64,000 bases of DNA from Candidatus Woesearchaeota archaeon (GCA_016181305.1 JACOZN010000005.1:1-64000); one strand, 5' to 3'; numbered from the stretch's first letter, positions 39,202-49,649 are shown. Made by a program: numbers and translations. Notes: generated by a model not told the origin, from the letters alone.

Positions 39202-40164
39202 ATGCTGTCACGAAGAGAATTTTTGCGGACTGGAATAGGACTAGGATTAATGGCGAGCGGTATAGGGAGTTTGGAGAATATATTATCACCTTCCTATGCC
39301 CAAAGTAGAAGAATTACCTTTGAAGAAGCACGTGCTGATATAAATTTGAGGCAGGGGTACTTTGACCGACTTGTAAAAGAAGAATTTGGTGAAGAAGCTT
39401 CCAGTTTTGTAGACGGGTTTGTTTATGACCACAGTACTAACCTTGCCAGAAATTACGAAGCTCAAACCCGCTTCGAGTCGACTGAGAAAATGATTATTAA
39501 TAAATTAGTGGAAAAAAGCTTACCGAAAGTATTAAATGACCATCGGTTCAGAGATTCAGATAAATCTCAACTTAAAAAGCAATTGGAAGCTGAGGTAAGA
39601 GAGATATTTAGATCTAGTCCAGCATATTCTCGCCTTAAGGAAAGGGCGTACCAAGAATCAAAAAATGCTGAGGAATTTGAGCAAGGAAAAGCTATAACAT
39701 TACCGACTTCTTACCTTGAAAAAAGACCCAAATCAAGAATTTTTGTTTTCAAGCCGATGTTTGAAGATACTGTTACAATTCTTGGAAAATATCCTGCTAC
39801 AGAAGAAGGTTTTAAAAGTAATTTACGACATGAATATAGGCATGCAAAGCAGAAAATAATTGGGATTAAGCTAAGTAATGGTGTCCATCTAATTCCAGAA
39901 TACTTGTCAAGACTTAATCCTAAGATAAGAAAGTTTGCACGCGAAACTGAGGCGTATATACAAGAAGTTGATAACACCCTAAAACTTGGAACAAGTCATC
40001 CCGCGTACAATGAAGCAGTTGCAGTTTTTAAGCAACATTTATTTAAATCTGCCATTGACCCGAGGCAGTATGGTTCAGAAGAAAGAAAAGTAATTGGATA
40101 CATGAATGACGAAATTAGTAGAGCCATGACTAGGCACATATCAGTAAAGCCTTTTACGTTTTAA
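39202..40164 (+). CDS. Tat-exported putative zinc metallopeptidase-like protein
   Basis: N-terminus MLSRREFLRTGIGLGLMASG (twin-arginine signal); LRHEYRHAKQ (HExxH). Confidence 0.6.
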   Translation: MLSRREFLRTGIGLGLMASGIGSLENILSPSYAQSRRITFEEARADINLRQGYFDRLVKEEFGEEASSFVDGFVYDHSTNLARNYEAQTRFESTEKMIINKLVEKSLPKVLNDHRFRDSDKSQLKKQLEAEVREIFRSSPAYSRLKERAYQESKNAEEFEQGKAITLPTSYLEKRPKSRIFVFKPMFEDTVTILGKYPATEEGFKSNLRHEYRHAKQKIIGIKLSNGVHLIPEYLSRLNPKIRKFARETEAYIQEVDNTLKLGTSHPAYNEAVAVFKQHLFKSAIDPRQYGSEERKVIGYMNDEISRAMTRHISVKPFTF

Positions 40165-40180
40165 ATAAATTCTCTTCAAA

Positions 40181-41176
40181 ATGCTAAACCAATCAATCCA
40201 AATCTTGAGGACAATGCAGTATCCAACCGGGCTTTTTGCAGCCAGCAGGATGACTGCCAAGACCGGCTACAACCTTGCATGGATAAGGGACAATGTTTAC
40301 GCTGCAATCGGCTTGGAAGCTGCGCAGAAATACAATATCGCGAGGAAAACTTTGAGGGCTTTGCTGGACATACTTCTGAAGCACGAATACAAGATAGACT
40401 GGGCTATAAAGGAAAAGCCAAAGCACCACTACCAGTACATTCATGCAAGATATGACCCAATCACAATGGAAGAGGTATACGAGCAGTGGGGCAACAAGCA
40501 GAATGATGCAATCGGAGCTTTATTGTTCAAGATAGGTGATTTGGAGGAAAAAGGCATTAAAATAATAAGAAATGAAAATGACTTGAGAATCCTGCAAAAG
40601 CTTGTTTACTATTTGCAAAGCATTGAATACTGGCATGACAGGGACAACGGAATGTGGGAGGAGAATGAGGAATTGCATGCCTCTTCAATCGGAGCATGTG
40701 TGGCTGGACTTAAGAAGATAAGCAAGATTGTTAATGTTCCAAAAGATTTGATAAAGCAAGGAGAAGATGCGCTAAACAATTTACTTCCAAGAGAGTCTGA
40801 AACAAAAGAAGCGGACATGGCTTTGCTGTCATTAATCTATCCTTACAATATTGCATCAAGAAAGCAAAGAGATTCTATTTTAAAGAACATAGAGGGAAAG
40901 CTAGTTAAGGAAAAAGGAGTTATGAGGTATATAGGCGACAAATACCATTACAGAAATGGAGAAGCGCAATGGACAAAAGGATTGCCGTGGCTTGCAATAA
41001 TCTACAGGCAGATGAACAAGCCAGACAAGTATGCTTTTTACATGAGAAAAACGATGGAAGCCATGAATGAGAAAGGCGAACTGCCTGAGCTTTACTATGC
41101 TGACGGCAATGGCTATAATGAAAACTGCCCATTGGCTTGGAGCCAGGCGCTGTTTGTGGCGGGGCTGGGGGGATGA
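40181..41176 (+). CDS. Glycoside hydrolase family 15-like (glucoamylase/phosphorylase-kinase fold)
   Basis: YPTGLFAASRMTAKTGYNLAWIRDNVYAAIGLEAA...LPELYYADGNGYNENCPLAWSQALFV. Confidence 0.85.
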   Translation: MLNQSIQILRTMQYPTGLFAASRMTAKTGYNLAWIRDNVYAAIGLEAAQKYNIARKTLRALLDILLKHEYKIDWAIKEKPKHHYQYIHARYDPITMEEVYEQWGNKQNDAIGALLFKIGDLEEKGIKIIRNENDLRILQKLVYYLQSIEYWHDRDNGMWEENEELHASSIGACVAGLKKISKIVNVPKDLIKQGEDALNNLLPRESETKEADMALLSLIYPYNIASRKQRDSILKNIEGKLVKEKGVMRYIGDKYHYRNGEAQWTKGLPWLAIIYRQMNKPDKYAFYMRKTMEAMNEKGELPELYYADGNGYNENCPLAWSQALFVAGLGG

Positions 41177-41817
41177 ATATGAAAAATTTGGAAGAAAGGG
41201 TGGATTTCAGAGAAGCAAATGAAGAAGAAGTAGAATTTGCAACACAACATTCAAAAGTCTCAAAACGTTTAAAGCACAACGGATACAGGCTATTTCTTGG
41301 CGAAAAGATTGGTGAACATAGAACTTATGTCTGGCTCGATGACAAGACTGATACAAGTTTTTTAGATTATGGAAGAAGTTTAGTGGATATCCCGGCAAAT
41401 TTATTGACCAGAGTTAAACCATACTTATCTTTAGAATCTCACGAACAATTACAAGAATCTGGACCACTTTTGAATGATTTGGGCACACTAAGTACACATT
41501 TAAACAAGAACATAGTTCTGTATTTTAGGGCACATTCGGCTAAAGGTAAAGATAATGAAACTTTGCAAATCCCAAGAATAGATGAAAGTGGCTCTACTTT
41601 AGAATTCCAAAACAAGGATATTCTAAATGATTTTTTCCAATTGAAAACACAAGTGAGCAGGTGGTGCTTGATGTTGAAATTTAATGCTTACCTAACGACA
41701 CCATCAGAGTTACCAAAAGCTGCTGGCGAAATGCTTGAAGTTTACGACGAAATTGCTAAGAGGTATAATGGTGATTTAAAACAAATAGCCCAACTTAAAT
41801 TTCCATCAAGAGCTTAA
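41173..41817 (+). CDS. Hypothetical protein
   Basis: 214 aa after MNMKNLEERVDF start. Confidence 0.5.
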   Translation: MNMKNLEERVDFREANEEEVEFATQHSKVSKRLKHNGYRLFLGEKIGEHRTYVWLDDKTDTSFLDYGRSLVDIPANLLTRVKPYLSLESHEQLQESGPLLNDLGTLSTHLNKNIVLYFRAHSAKGKDNETLQIPRIDESGSTLEFQNKDILNDFFQLKTQVSRWCLMLKFNAYLTTPSELPKAAGEMLEVYDEIAKRYNGDLKQIAQLKFPSRA

Positions 41818-41893
41818 AATGCATAATCCAGGACAATCATTGGAAAAATTGTCAAGAAGGGAATTTTTGGAATTTATTTAATCGGAATATTCA

Positions 41894-43108
41894 ATGACAA
41901 CAAAAAAGCAACGCAGAAGAATTAAAGAACTTGCAAAATCTAATCTTACCACTATAAAAATAGCCGAAAAATTAGGAGTAAAAAAAAAGGAAGTTGAGGA
42001 AGTACTGCAAATACCAAAAAGCAGTAGGCTAAAAACTAAAACCCTTGTTATATTAGGTGCAGGATTAATTGCGACTGCTGGAGTAGCGTATCACTTTTTA
42101 GGGGGCTACCATAAGCGTAATGAGCTAGTTTCTTACCCGACTCAAGTTCAATATAATATAGTTATCAAAATTCCTGACTTGATTCAAAAATTTGAGGCAA
42201 TGCCTCTAGCAGAGCAAAGCGGGATTCTTTCCAGTTTAGAGCAGTTTACGCTTCAGACTAGGGCAGGAAAGCGTGCACAATACATTAATGATGCAATCAA
42301 AGTTAAGGAAAGTTTAGATACATCTTTGTCACTAAATGTACTTGTTTATAGCTATCCCCACAATGTTATTTATTCAAACAATATTCCAAATAGTTACTAT
42401 TTGGACGCATTTATTCGTGGCAGTCCATTGATATTCCTTAAAGCCCATGAAAGACTGCATTTTATACAGGATACCTCATCTAAATGGGATATGCTAGAAA
42501 CCCTCCTCATAAGCAATACGCCCGATAAGATTTCTCCTACATCCTTTAATAAAAAACAATCTTCAATAAAAGATGACGATATTCTGGATTTTATTAGAAA
42601 AGAGCAGAATAACCCAACCATTTCATCCGAAGAAGCGACAAAATTACTATTAGAACTTATTAAAACTTATGAATCTGCAAAACCTGAGATATGGTTGATA
42701 AGGGAAGTCCAAGCTAATCTTGCTCTTGGAGTATATACCAGCAAAGAGCTTTATGAAAAACTTCAAACAAAAGAAATCAAAAAAGCTTCAGGGGAGGTAG
42801 ACATAACTAGAATAGGGCTACAAAAATTTGAGCAGGTATTCAGAAGCACGCTTGAACTATTGGCAATTTATGACGACCCCATAGAATCTGCAAAGTTTGT
42901 TGGTAAATATGGAAATTCCGTTGCTGAATATGTGGCAAAAGTTGAAGAGCTTAAAATAGAAAAGGGTGTTAAAGATGCACTTCAAATTGGATTAAGAAGG
43001 CAAAATCTTATACAACAGGATACAAATTTGATTCGAAAACATTCAATAAATTATGTGGTCCAAAAATACTTAAAATCTACCCAAACACCCCCTCAACCAT
43101 CTCAATAA
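41894..43108 (+). CDS. HTH-like + TM + HExxH putative membrane metallopeptidase
   Basis: RIKELAKSNLTTIKIAEKLGVKKKEVEEVL; TM LVILGAGLIATAGVAYHFL; KAHERLHFIQD. Confidence 0.55.
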   Translation: MTTKKQRRRIKELAKSNLTTIKIAEKLGVKKKEVEEVLQIPKSSRLKTKTLVILGAGLIATAGVAYHFLGGYHKRNELVSYPTQVQYNIVIKIPDLIQKFEAMPLAEQSGILSSLEQFTLQTRAGKRAQYINDAIKVKESLDTSLSLNVLVYSYPHNVIYSNNIPNSYYLDAFIRGSPLIFLKAHERLHFIQDTSSKWDMLETLLISNTPDKISPTSFNKKQSSIKDDDILDFIRKEQNNPTISSEEATKLLLELIKTYESAKPEIWLIREVQANLALGVYTSKELYEKLQTKEIKKASGEVDITRIGLQKFEQVFRSTLELLAIYDDPIESAKFVGKYGNSVAEYVAKVEELKIEKGVKDALQIGLRRQNLIQQDTNLIRKHSINYVVQKYLKSTQTPPQPSQ

Positions 43109-45053
43109 ACACCGCATTGCTCCACGCCTGGTTAAAGCATCCTTTGCTTGTCAATTCCTTTGCAGAGCTTAATTCAGAATGGCAGCCGATGCAGCCTTTC
43201 CAGAGGATTTCCTCGGTGCTTGCCTCAATTATTTTTTTTATGTATTTTTGAAATTTATTTTTGTTGATTCTGCTCATTGTCAATGCTGCCAGATTATTTA
43301 CCCAAAACCATGAATCACCGCGATGATAACTTTTTATGTTTTCGCCTGTGCTTTCATTGGTGAACAATGGGTTGCTTTTGTCTATTGTTGCCAATCCGCC
43401 CCAGTCAAGCCAAAGGGCTTTTAGCGCATTATCAAAGCAGGTTTCCCATTCCTTATTGCTTAATAATTCCTGATAAATGTAAGATGCAATGAAGATATTC
43501 GGCCTTATTGTAAAATCATTCAATCCGTCTGCTAGGATTTTCCCGTCCCAGAATCTTTGCCTTGCCTTATTTTTTAAAAGGTTTTCAAGTATTTTATATT
43601 TATTGTTCTGTGTTAATTCAAACATCAGCCCGTACATATTTAATCTCAATGCCTGTATTTCAATCCTGATTCCGTTTCTGACGTCATCTTCAAATTCCGT
43701 ATCCATCCATGTTTCCTGCTTTTCATTCACCTCAAAATTGTCTTTTGTATGATGTTTCAACAAGCCATTGAGCGATTTTTCAAGCGAATTTTCAATTTCA
43801 TAGATTAAATGATGGCATTCATTCTCTTTTTTTCTTATAATTAAAGCACAATTTTTCAGATACTCTTTTATTCTCGGGGAATTATGGCTTCTGTTCTCTT
43901 TAATTGCTTTGATTGAGCCTTTTATCGAGTTTATTGTCTGCTTGTTCCTATTTATGCTGTCAACAATCTCCCTGCATCTTAAAAACAGCCATCCATGGGC
44001 GTCTGCACTACCTAATTTTTTTAAGCCGTGCTGCCCGATTAAATTCGGAAGTCTTCCATCATTATTTATGTGGTTTAGATGCTTGAAGAGCATTTTTTTT
44101 CCAAGCTGCCTGTTAAACTTATTTATCGATTTAAATGCCACCAAAGAGTCCCTTGCCCAGAACTGGAAGAACCACGGCAATCCCGCAAATACGCCGTAAT
44201 TATTTTTGTCTTCAACAATTAAATTGTTAAGGGAATTGATAGCGTTTGCATATGCAACTTTTATCTCATTGCTTATCGTTTTATTTGAGATTATTTTTTT
44301 AACTGCATCATTGTTTAAAATACTGAAAAAACTCTCTTTTTCCATTTTTTTTATTCCTTCTATATTATTAAAAATATAATTGCATTCATTTGCTGCCTCA
44401 TTCTTGTTTTTTGAAACTGAAAATAAAAATTTCGAGCCTTTCAGCTTTAGCGCATTGTAAACATGTCTTCTGAATGGCGGAGAGCTTCTTTCCTCATCTG
44501 TTGAGTAATGCCTTTCAATCCATCGGTTGTTTTTTTCATAAAAATTATTGTTGCTTTTAATCGCCAGATATAATTCGAATTCCTCCTTTCCGTCGCTAGA
44601 GTCTTCTCTCTTGTCTGTCTTTTTTGTGAATTTTACAATTATGCAGCCGTTTTCCTCAGAAATTTCATAGTGCCTGCCCCATTCCCTGTTGTCATAAGAT
44701 TTCTTGCAGTCAAGAATCAAATCTATTTCGCTGTTATCGCTTAGCTCGTAGATTAATGAATTCTGTCCTTTAGGCATAACAAAGGATTCAACAACGCTGT
44801 TTTTTACCCTCTCAGCAAAATGGAAATTATTTTTTAAGATGGAAACATCATTATGACCTAAAATCTCTATGTTTTCTATGAGCCTGTACATCTCCATTTC
44901 CTTTTCGTCGAAATAGAACAAGCCATGGTATCTGGAAGGTGGAGAATTGAAAAAGCTGCAATAGCCTCCTTTTTTGTTTGCCAGCAAAAAGCCTGTATCC
45001 TCATCAACCCTTTTTTTTATGCTTAGTGCTCCCAAGTTATGGACTATTTCCAT
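43077..45053 (-). CDS. Amylo-alpha-1,6-glucosidase (glycogen debranching)-like
   Basis: GYCSFFNSPPSRYHGLFY...YGVFAGLPWFFQFWARDSLVAFKS...GCIGCHSELSSAKELTSKGCFNQAWSNAVFIEM. Confidence 0.88.
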   Translation of the reverse strand: MEIVHNLGALSIKKRVDEDTGFLLANKKGGYCSFFNSPPSRYHGLFYFDEKEMEMYRLIENIEILGHNDVSILKNNFHFAERVKNSVVESFVMPKGQNSLIYELSDNSEIDLILDCKKSYDNREWGRHYEISEENGCIIVKFTKKTDKREDSSDGKEEFELYLAIKSNNNFYEKNNRWIERHYSTDEERSSPPFRRHVYNALKLKGSKFLFSVSKNKNEAANECNYIFNNIEGIKKMEKESFFSILNNDAVKKIISNKTISNEIKVAYANAINSLNNLIVEDKNNYGVFAGLPWFFQFWARDSLVAFKSINKFNRQLGKKMLFKHLNHINNDGRLPNLIGQHGLKKLGSADAHGWLFLRCREIVDSINRNKQTINSIKGSIKAIKENRSHNSPRIKEYLKNCALIIRKKENECHHLIYEIENSLEKSLNGLLKHHTKDNFEVNEKQETWMDTEFEDDVRNGIRIEIQALRLNMYGLMFELTQNNKYKILENLLKNKARQRFWDGKILADGLNDFTIRPNIFIASYIYQELLSNKEWETCFDNALKALWLDWGGLATIDKSNPLFTNESTGENIKSYHRGDSWFWVNNLAALTMSRINKNKFQKYIKKIIEASTEEILWKGCIGCHSELSSAKELTSKGCFNQAWSNAVFIEMVEGVFG

Positions 45054-45081
45054 ACCACCCTCAGCTATTTATACGCTTTTT

Positions 45082-46815
45082 CTACAGCCATATCCAGTCA
45101 GCCATCGACGCTGTTTTTCTCGCCTGAAGCTTGTTCGCAACTCTTTCCTCTTTGGGCATGTTTGCGAAACTGAACATTACATCAACAAGCTGGCTGACAA
45201 CATCTTCATCGCTCTTGTTGAGCCTTTTCAGTACAAAAATTCCCGGCGTTTCGGTCTGAGCGCATTCTGAGCAAAAAAACCTCCCAAATCCGGCCAAGTC
45301 AGTTGTGACAGAAGAGACTCCCAGGGCGCCTGCCTCCAACGGAGTGTAGCCCCACGGCTCGTAATAGCTCGGGAAAACGCCAAGATGCGAGCCCTGCATA
45401 GCCTCATAATAATTAAGGTTAAGGAGGCCGTCTGCCCCGCTGAGGTATATCGGATAGTAGACAATCTTGACATTATCCTGCTCGTCATTGTTCATGTTGG
45501 CAGAGATTATTGTCCTCAGTATTGTGTCATTCTCGTCATACAAGTCATGCGTCAGCAGAGGGGGCTTGCCTTTCCTGACAAACTTTGCAATCCTGATTTT
45601 CATCTCCGTGAGGAAGTCGTCTTCAAAAAGGCTTTCTTTCGCCGCTTTCCTGCCTGAAACAAACGAGTAAATTATGTTTTTCTCGACATCGCCCAGCACT
45701 TCCTCGAGCGCATCCTTTACATCCTGATAAAGGGTTTTGTTCTCCAGCAGCTCGGGCCTTATGTTCCTGAAATTGGCAGGCACCCAGATGAATGCAACAA
45801 TTGTCTTTTTGCTCTTTGCCTGCTTCAGCTTTTCGTTCAGCCTGCCAAGAGCCTTTATGAATATGTCTATTCCCTTGTCATGGAATTCGTACCTGCCTGC
45901 GATGAAATAAATCAAGGTTTCCTTCAGGTCAAAAGTATGATACGGGAAAAAGTAGTAGAGCATGAATTCCCTTATCCTGTCGCGCTGCAGCCTGTGCTTA
46001 ATCACAAGCTCCTCAAATGTGGGAAACTTGCTTATATCAAGTCCATTGGGCAGCAGGACATCGGGCTTTTTCTTAAGCAAATACTCTGCCTCCATTCCTG
46101 TTATCTCGCTTACAGTCGTGAAAACATCTGCAAATGCAGCAGAATTCTTCTCAACAAGGTGCTTTGCCTCTATGTTGTATTTGTACACCTCATTGTCGGG
46201 ATTTATTTTATTCCACACATTATATAGGTCTATGTTGGAGCTTGCCAAGGTTCTTCCCAGCACAGTAGCGTGGGTTGTAAAGACAGCTGCAATTTTCACA
46301 TTTTTCTTCTTTAGGTAGAGCAACCCAACTCCCGAGAGCCATTCGTGGAAATGCGCAACAATCTTTTTGTTTTGGCTGCAGCCTGCCAGTTTCTCGAGCA
46401 GCATTCCCGCGCAATACGCCCATGCAACAGGCTCGTCATAGTCATCCTGCGCCCTTAATGAGTCAATCCTGTACCAGTCCCAAATCTCCCGCTTTATCCC
46501 GTTGGCTTTATGCCTGTAGTTCACAAAGTCTATCAGGATTGCATAAGGCATTCCTTCAATGAGCCATTTTCCGAAATGGCAGATGATGCCTTCTTTTTTC
46601 AGCTCCTCAAAAGGCAGCTTGCATATTTCACTTGGCACTTCCTCCTGAAACTCTCCCAATGCCTTTGATGCAAAATAAGGGCCTATCAGAAAGTAGCTGC
46701 TGCCGTAAGCCTCGGACATTCTTGCAGCCTTTGACTTCACAACAGTGTAGATGCCGCCTACCTTGTTGCACACCTCCCACGAAACCTCAAACAAAATATC
46801 GGCTTTTTTTTCCAT
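45082..46815 (-). CDS. Glycogen synthase, GT3 (eukaryote-type) family
   Basis: LFEVSWEVCNKVGGIYTVVKSKA...VAHFHEWLSGVGLLYLKKK...AAVFTTHATVLGRTLASSNIDLYN...VFTTVSEITGMEAEYLLKKKPDVLLPNGL...PSYYEPWGYTPLEAGALG. Confidence 0.92.
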   Translation of the reverse strand: MEKKADILFEVSWEVCNKVGGIYTVVKSKAARMSEAYGSSYFLIGPYFASKALGEFQEEVPSEICKLPFEELKKEGIICHFGKWLIEGMPYAILIDFVNYRHKANGIKREIWDWYRIDSLRAQDDYDEPVAWAYCAGMLLEKLAGCSQNKKIVAHFHEWLSGVGLLYLKKKNVKIAAVFTTHATVLGRTLASSNIDLYNVWNKINPDNEVYKYNIEAKHLVEKNSAAFADVFTTVSEITGMEAEYLLKKKPDVLLPNGLDISKFPTFEELVIKHRLQRDRIREFMLYYFFPYHTFDLKETLIYFIAGRYEFHDKGIDIFIKALGRLNEKLKQAKSKKTIVAFIWVPANFRNIRPELLENKTLYQDVKDALEEVLGDVEKNIIYSFVSGRKAAKESLFEDDFLTEMKIRIAKFVRKGKPPLLTHDLYDENDTILRTIISANMNNDEQDNVKIVYYPIYLSGADGLLNLNYYEAMQGSHLGVFPSYYEPWGYTPLEAGALGVSSVTTDLAGFGRFFCSECAQTETPGIFVLKRLNKSDEDVVSQLVDVMFSFANMPKEERVANKLQARKTASMADWIWL

Positions 46816-46971
46816 TTTGTATAGTTGTATCTACATTAATCAATTACTTGCCCTTTGATTTATAAATCTTTAACACTACTTAAGAGGAAGGATGCAAGTC
46901 CAAGCAATAACTTTTTATAGTAGATACTTCTGATTATAATAGGCATAACATAATCATATTATAGTAAAAGG

Positions 46972-47289
46972 GTGGTACTTATTAGCGATGTGTTTATCCA
47001 AAAGAGGAGATTTACAGACTTACGGAGCTCTATTCTTCTGTGCCTTGCATCAGGGCAGAAAACCATAAACCAGATTTCGAATGAAACTCAGATTAACTGG
47101 AAGACTGTTGAAAGGCATCTTGTCCATTTAATCGGCAAAGGATGGGCTCGGGAAGTTTTTAGTTCTGCATACGTAAGAGTGTTTGAGCTGACTGCATTCG
47201 GCAAGGATTACCTGAGAAAAAATGTGTCCAAAAACGTGCAGATATCAGACTATAAAATAATTAAAATCAACGGCGAGGATGCATCATGA
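46972..47289 (+). CDS. Winged-helix transcriptional regulator (GTG start)
   Basis: LRSSILLCLASGQKTINQISNETQINWKTVERHLVHLIGKGWAREV. Confidence 0.75.
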   Translation: MVLISDVFIQKRRFTDLRSSILLCLASGQKTINQISNETQINWKTVERHLVHLIGKGWAREVFSSAYVRVFELTAFGKDYLRKNVSKNVQISDYKIIKINGEDAS

Positions 47290-48479
47290 AAGTTTTGATG
47301 TTCGGCTGGGAATTCCCGCCTTTGAGTAGCGGCGGGCTTGGAACTGCATGCTATGGCTTGACCAAGAGCCTCAGCAAAAAAGGCGTAGAAATAACCTTTG
47401 TGCTACCGTACTCGGGCGACATTGACGCCGATTTCCTCAAAATAATCCCTGCAGGAAATGTAAAGATAAGGAAGATATCCACATTTTTGCAGCCTTACAT
47501 GAGCTCGCAGGAGTATAAAAAATCACTGGGCAAAAAGCCGCAGCCAAAAATTTACGGCTCAACCCTGTTCGAGGAGGTTGCAAGGTACACGCTTGCAGCC
47601 GAGAAAATTGCCGAGGAAGAGGACTTTGACATTATACACTGCCATGACTGGATGACTTTCGGAGCAGGGATAAAGGCGAAAAAGAAGAAAAACAAGCCTT
47701 TGGTGCTGCATGTGCATGCAACAGAGCACGACAGGACAGGCGGGCATGCAGTCAACCAGCATGTTTATGACATTGAAAGGCACGGAATGCACAAGGCTGA
47801 CAAGGTTATTGCAGTAAGCAACTTCACAAAAACAAAGATTATGGACCATTATGGACTGCCGCCTGAAAAGATAAGGGTTGTGCACAATGCAGTCGACTTC
47901 TCGCAGCATTATTATAACGAGGATTTCGGGATTAAAAAGACTGACAGGATTGTGCTGTTTTTGGGCAGGATAACCCTGCAGAAAGGGCCTGATTATTTTG
48001 TGCATGCGGCAAAAAAGGTTTTGGGGCATGAGAAGAATGTCAAATTTGTGATTGCAGGCTCAGGCGACATGGAGCCTTTCATCATCGAGAAGGCGGCAGA
48101 GCTCGGCATTGCAGACAAAGTGCTTTTTGCAGGATTCCTCAACCAGGATGATGTGGAGAGGGCTTACAAGATGGCAGACATTTATGTCATGCCTTCTGTG
48201 TCCGAGCCTTTTGGGATAACGGCCTTGGAAGCAATGAAGTACAAGACTCCGTCAATAGTCTCAAAGCAGAGCGGGGTGTCGGAGGTTGTGAGGCACTGCC
48301 TCAAGGTTGACTTCTGGGACGTTGACGAGATGAGCAGCAAGATAATCGCGCTTTTGAGGTACAAGCCGCTGCACGAGACTTTGAAGGAGGACGGCTACTT
48401 CGAGGTAAAAAGGTTCAGCTGGGACACTCCAGCGGAAAAATGCATTCAGGTTTACAATGAGCTGATTAGCAAAGGTTAA
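47286..48479 (+). CDS. Glycosyltransferase (GT4/GT5-like glycogen synthase)
   Basis: MKVLMFGWEFPPLSSGGLGTACYGL...FLGRITLQKGPDYFV...VMPSVSEPFGITALEAM. Confidence 0.92.
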   Translation: MKVLMFGWEFPPLSSGGLGTACYGLTKSLSKKGVEITFVLPYSGDIDADFLKIIPAGNVKIRKISTFLQPYMSSQEYKKSLGKKPQPKIYGSTLFEEVARYTLAAEKIAEEEDFDIIHCHDWMTFGAGIKAKKKKNKPLVLHVHATEHDRTGGHAVNQHVYDIERHGMHKADKVIAVSNFTKTKIMDHYGLPPEKIRVVHNAVDFSQHYYNEDFGIKKTDRIVLFLGRITLQKGPDYFVHAAKKVLGHEKNVKFVIAGSGDMEPFIIEKAAELGIADKVLFAGFLNQDDVERAYKMADIYVMPSVSEPFGITALEAMKYKTPSIVSKQSGVSEVVRHCLKVDFWDVDEMSSKIIALLRYKPLHETLKEDGYFEVKRFSWDTPAEKCIQVYNELISKG

Positions 48480-48542
48480 ATATAAGACTAGATTGATTGG
48501 TTGAACTCAATAATAAATAATACAATAAAAACATCAACAAAA

Positions 48543-49649
48543 ATGGTAAGCGTCTGCTTTTATTTCCAGGTTCACCAGCCGCCGAGGCTGAGGAAGTACT
48601 CTGTATTCGAGATTGGGCACCACAACAATTACTTTGACGAGCGCAAGAACGAGGCGATAATTAAAAAGGTAGCCCACAAATCCTACCTGCCTGCAAACAG
48701 AGTTGTTCTTGACCTTATAAACAAAACCGACGGAAAGTTCAGGGTTGCATACAGCATGACGGGCATTGTTCTCGAGCAGCTTGAAAGATTTGCGCCTGAA
48801 GTTATCGACAGCTTCAGGGAGCTTGTTAAAACAGGCTGCGTTGAAATCCTTGATGAGACTTACCACCACACGCTTTCATACCTCTACTCGAAAGAGGACT
48901 TCAGGGAGCAGGTTTTGCTGCACAACAGGAAGATAAGGCAGATGTTCAGCTTCAAGCCAAAGGTTTTCAGGAACACGGAGCTTGTTTATAATAATGACAT
49001 TGCGGAATTTATCGGGAAAATGGGCTACAAGGGCATCCTGGCAGAAGGCGCTGACCATATTTTGGGATGGAGAAGCCCGAATTTCGTGTACAGGCCAAAG
49101 GGATTGAATAACATAAAGTTGCTTTTGAAAAATTATCGCTTGTCGGATGACATTGCATTCAGGTTCTCTGAAAAGAGCTGGGAAGAGTTCCCGTTAACCG
49201 CTCCAAAATACGCGCAATGGATAAACAAAATCAACGGCAACGGCAATGTTGTCAATCTGTTCATGGACTATGAAACCTTTGGCGAGCACCAGTGGGAGGA
49301 TGCGGTTGCAGAGCTTGATTTCCCGCATTATGTGAGCTGGGCTGACATTGAGAGGGACCTGAGCGCATGGCTGGGCAACAGGATGCAGCAGGAAGCAATA
49401 AGCCAAGTCTACAATTTGGAGCCTCATGTGAAATTGTCAAAAAATCCAGCCTTGCTTGACGAGTGGAGAAAGCTGCAGACCAGCGACCATTTCTACTACA
49501 TGTGCACCAAGTGGTTCAATGACGGCGACGTGCACAAATACTTCAACCCCTATGACAGCCCTTATGAGGCTTTCATCACTTACATGAACATTTTGAACGA
49601 CTTCAGGATGAAGGCGAATAAGCTGGGCGAGGTTAAGGTGGTGGAATAA
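48543..49649 (+). CDS. Glycoside hydrolase family 57 (alpha-amylase-like)
   Basis: VSVCFYFQVHQPPRLRKY...VEILDETYHHTLSYLY...VFRNTELVYNNDIAEFIGKMGYKGILAEGADHILG...LFMDYETFGEH. Confidence 0.95.
   Translation: MVSVCFYFQVHQPPRLRKYSVFEIGHHNNYFDERKNEAIIKKVAHKSYLPANRVVLDLINKTDGKFRVAYSMTGIVLEQLERFAPEVIDSFRELVKTGCVEILDETYHHTLSYLYSKEDFREQVLLHNRKIRQMFSFKPKVFRNTELVYNNDIAEFIGKMGYKGILAEGADHILGWRSPNFVYRPKGLNNIKLLLKNYRLSDDIAFRFSEKSWEEFPLTAPKYAQWINKINGNGNVVNLFMDYETFGEHQWEDAVAELDFPHYVSWADIERDLSAWLGNRMQQEAISQVYNLEPHVKLSKNPALLDEWRKLQTSDHFYYMCTKWFNDGDVHKYFNPYDSPYEAFITYMNILNDFRMKANKLGEVKVVE

Noticed and set aside
45082-45120. Possible frameshift at the C-terminus of the GT3 glycogen synthase (an adjacent frame reads DMAVEKAYK*)
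   Set aside because: Only the last few residues are affected and the C-terminus is variable in this family; cannot be judged by eye.
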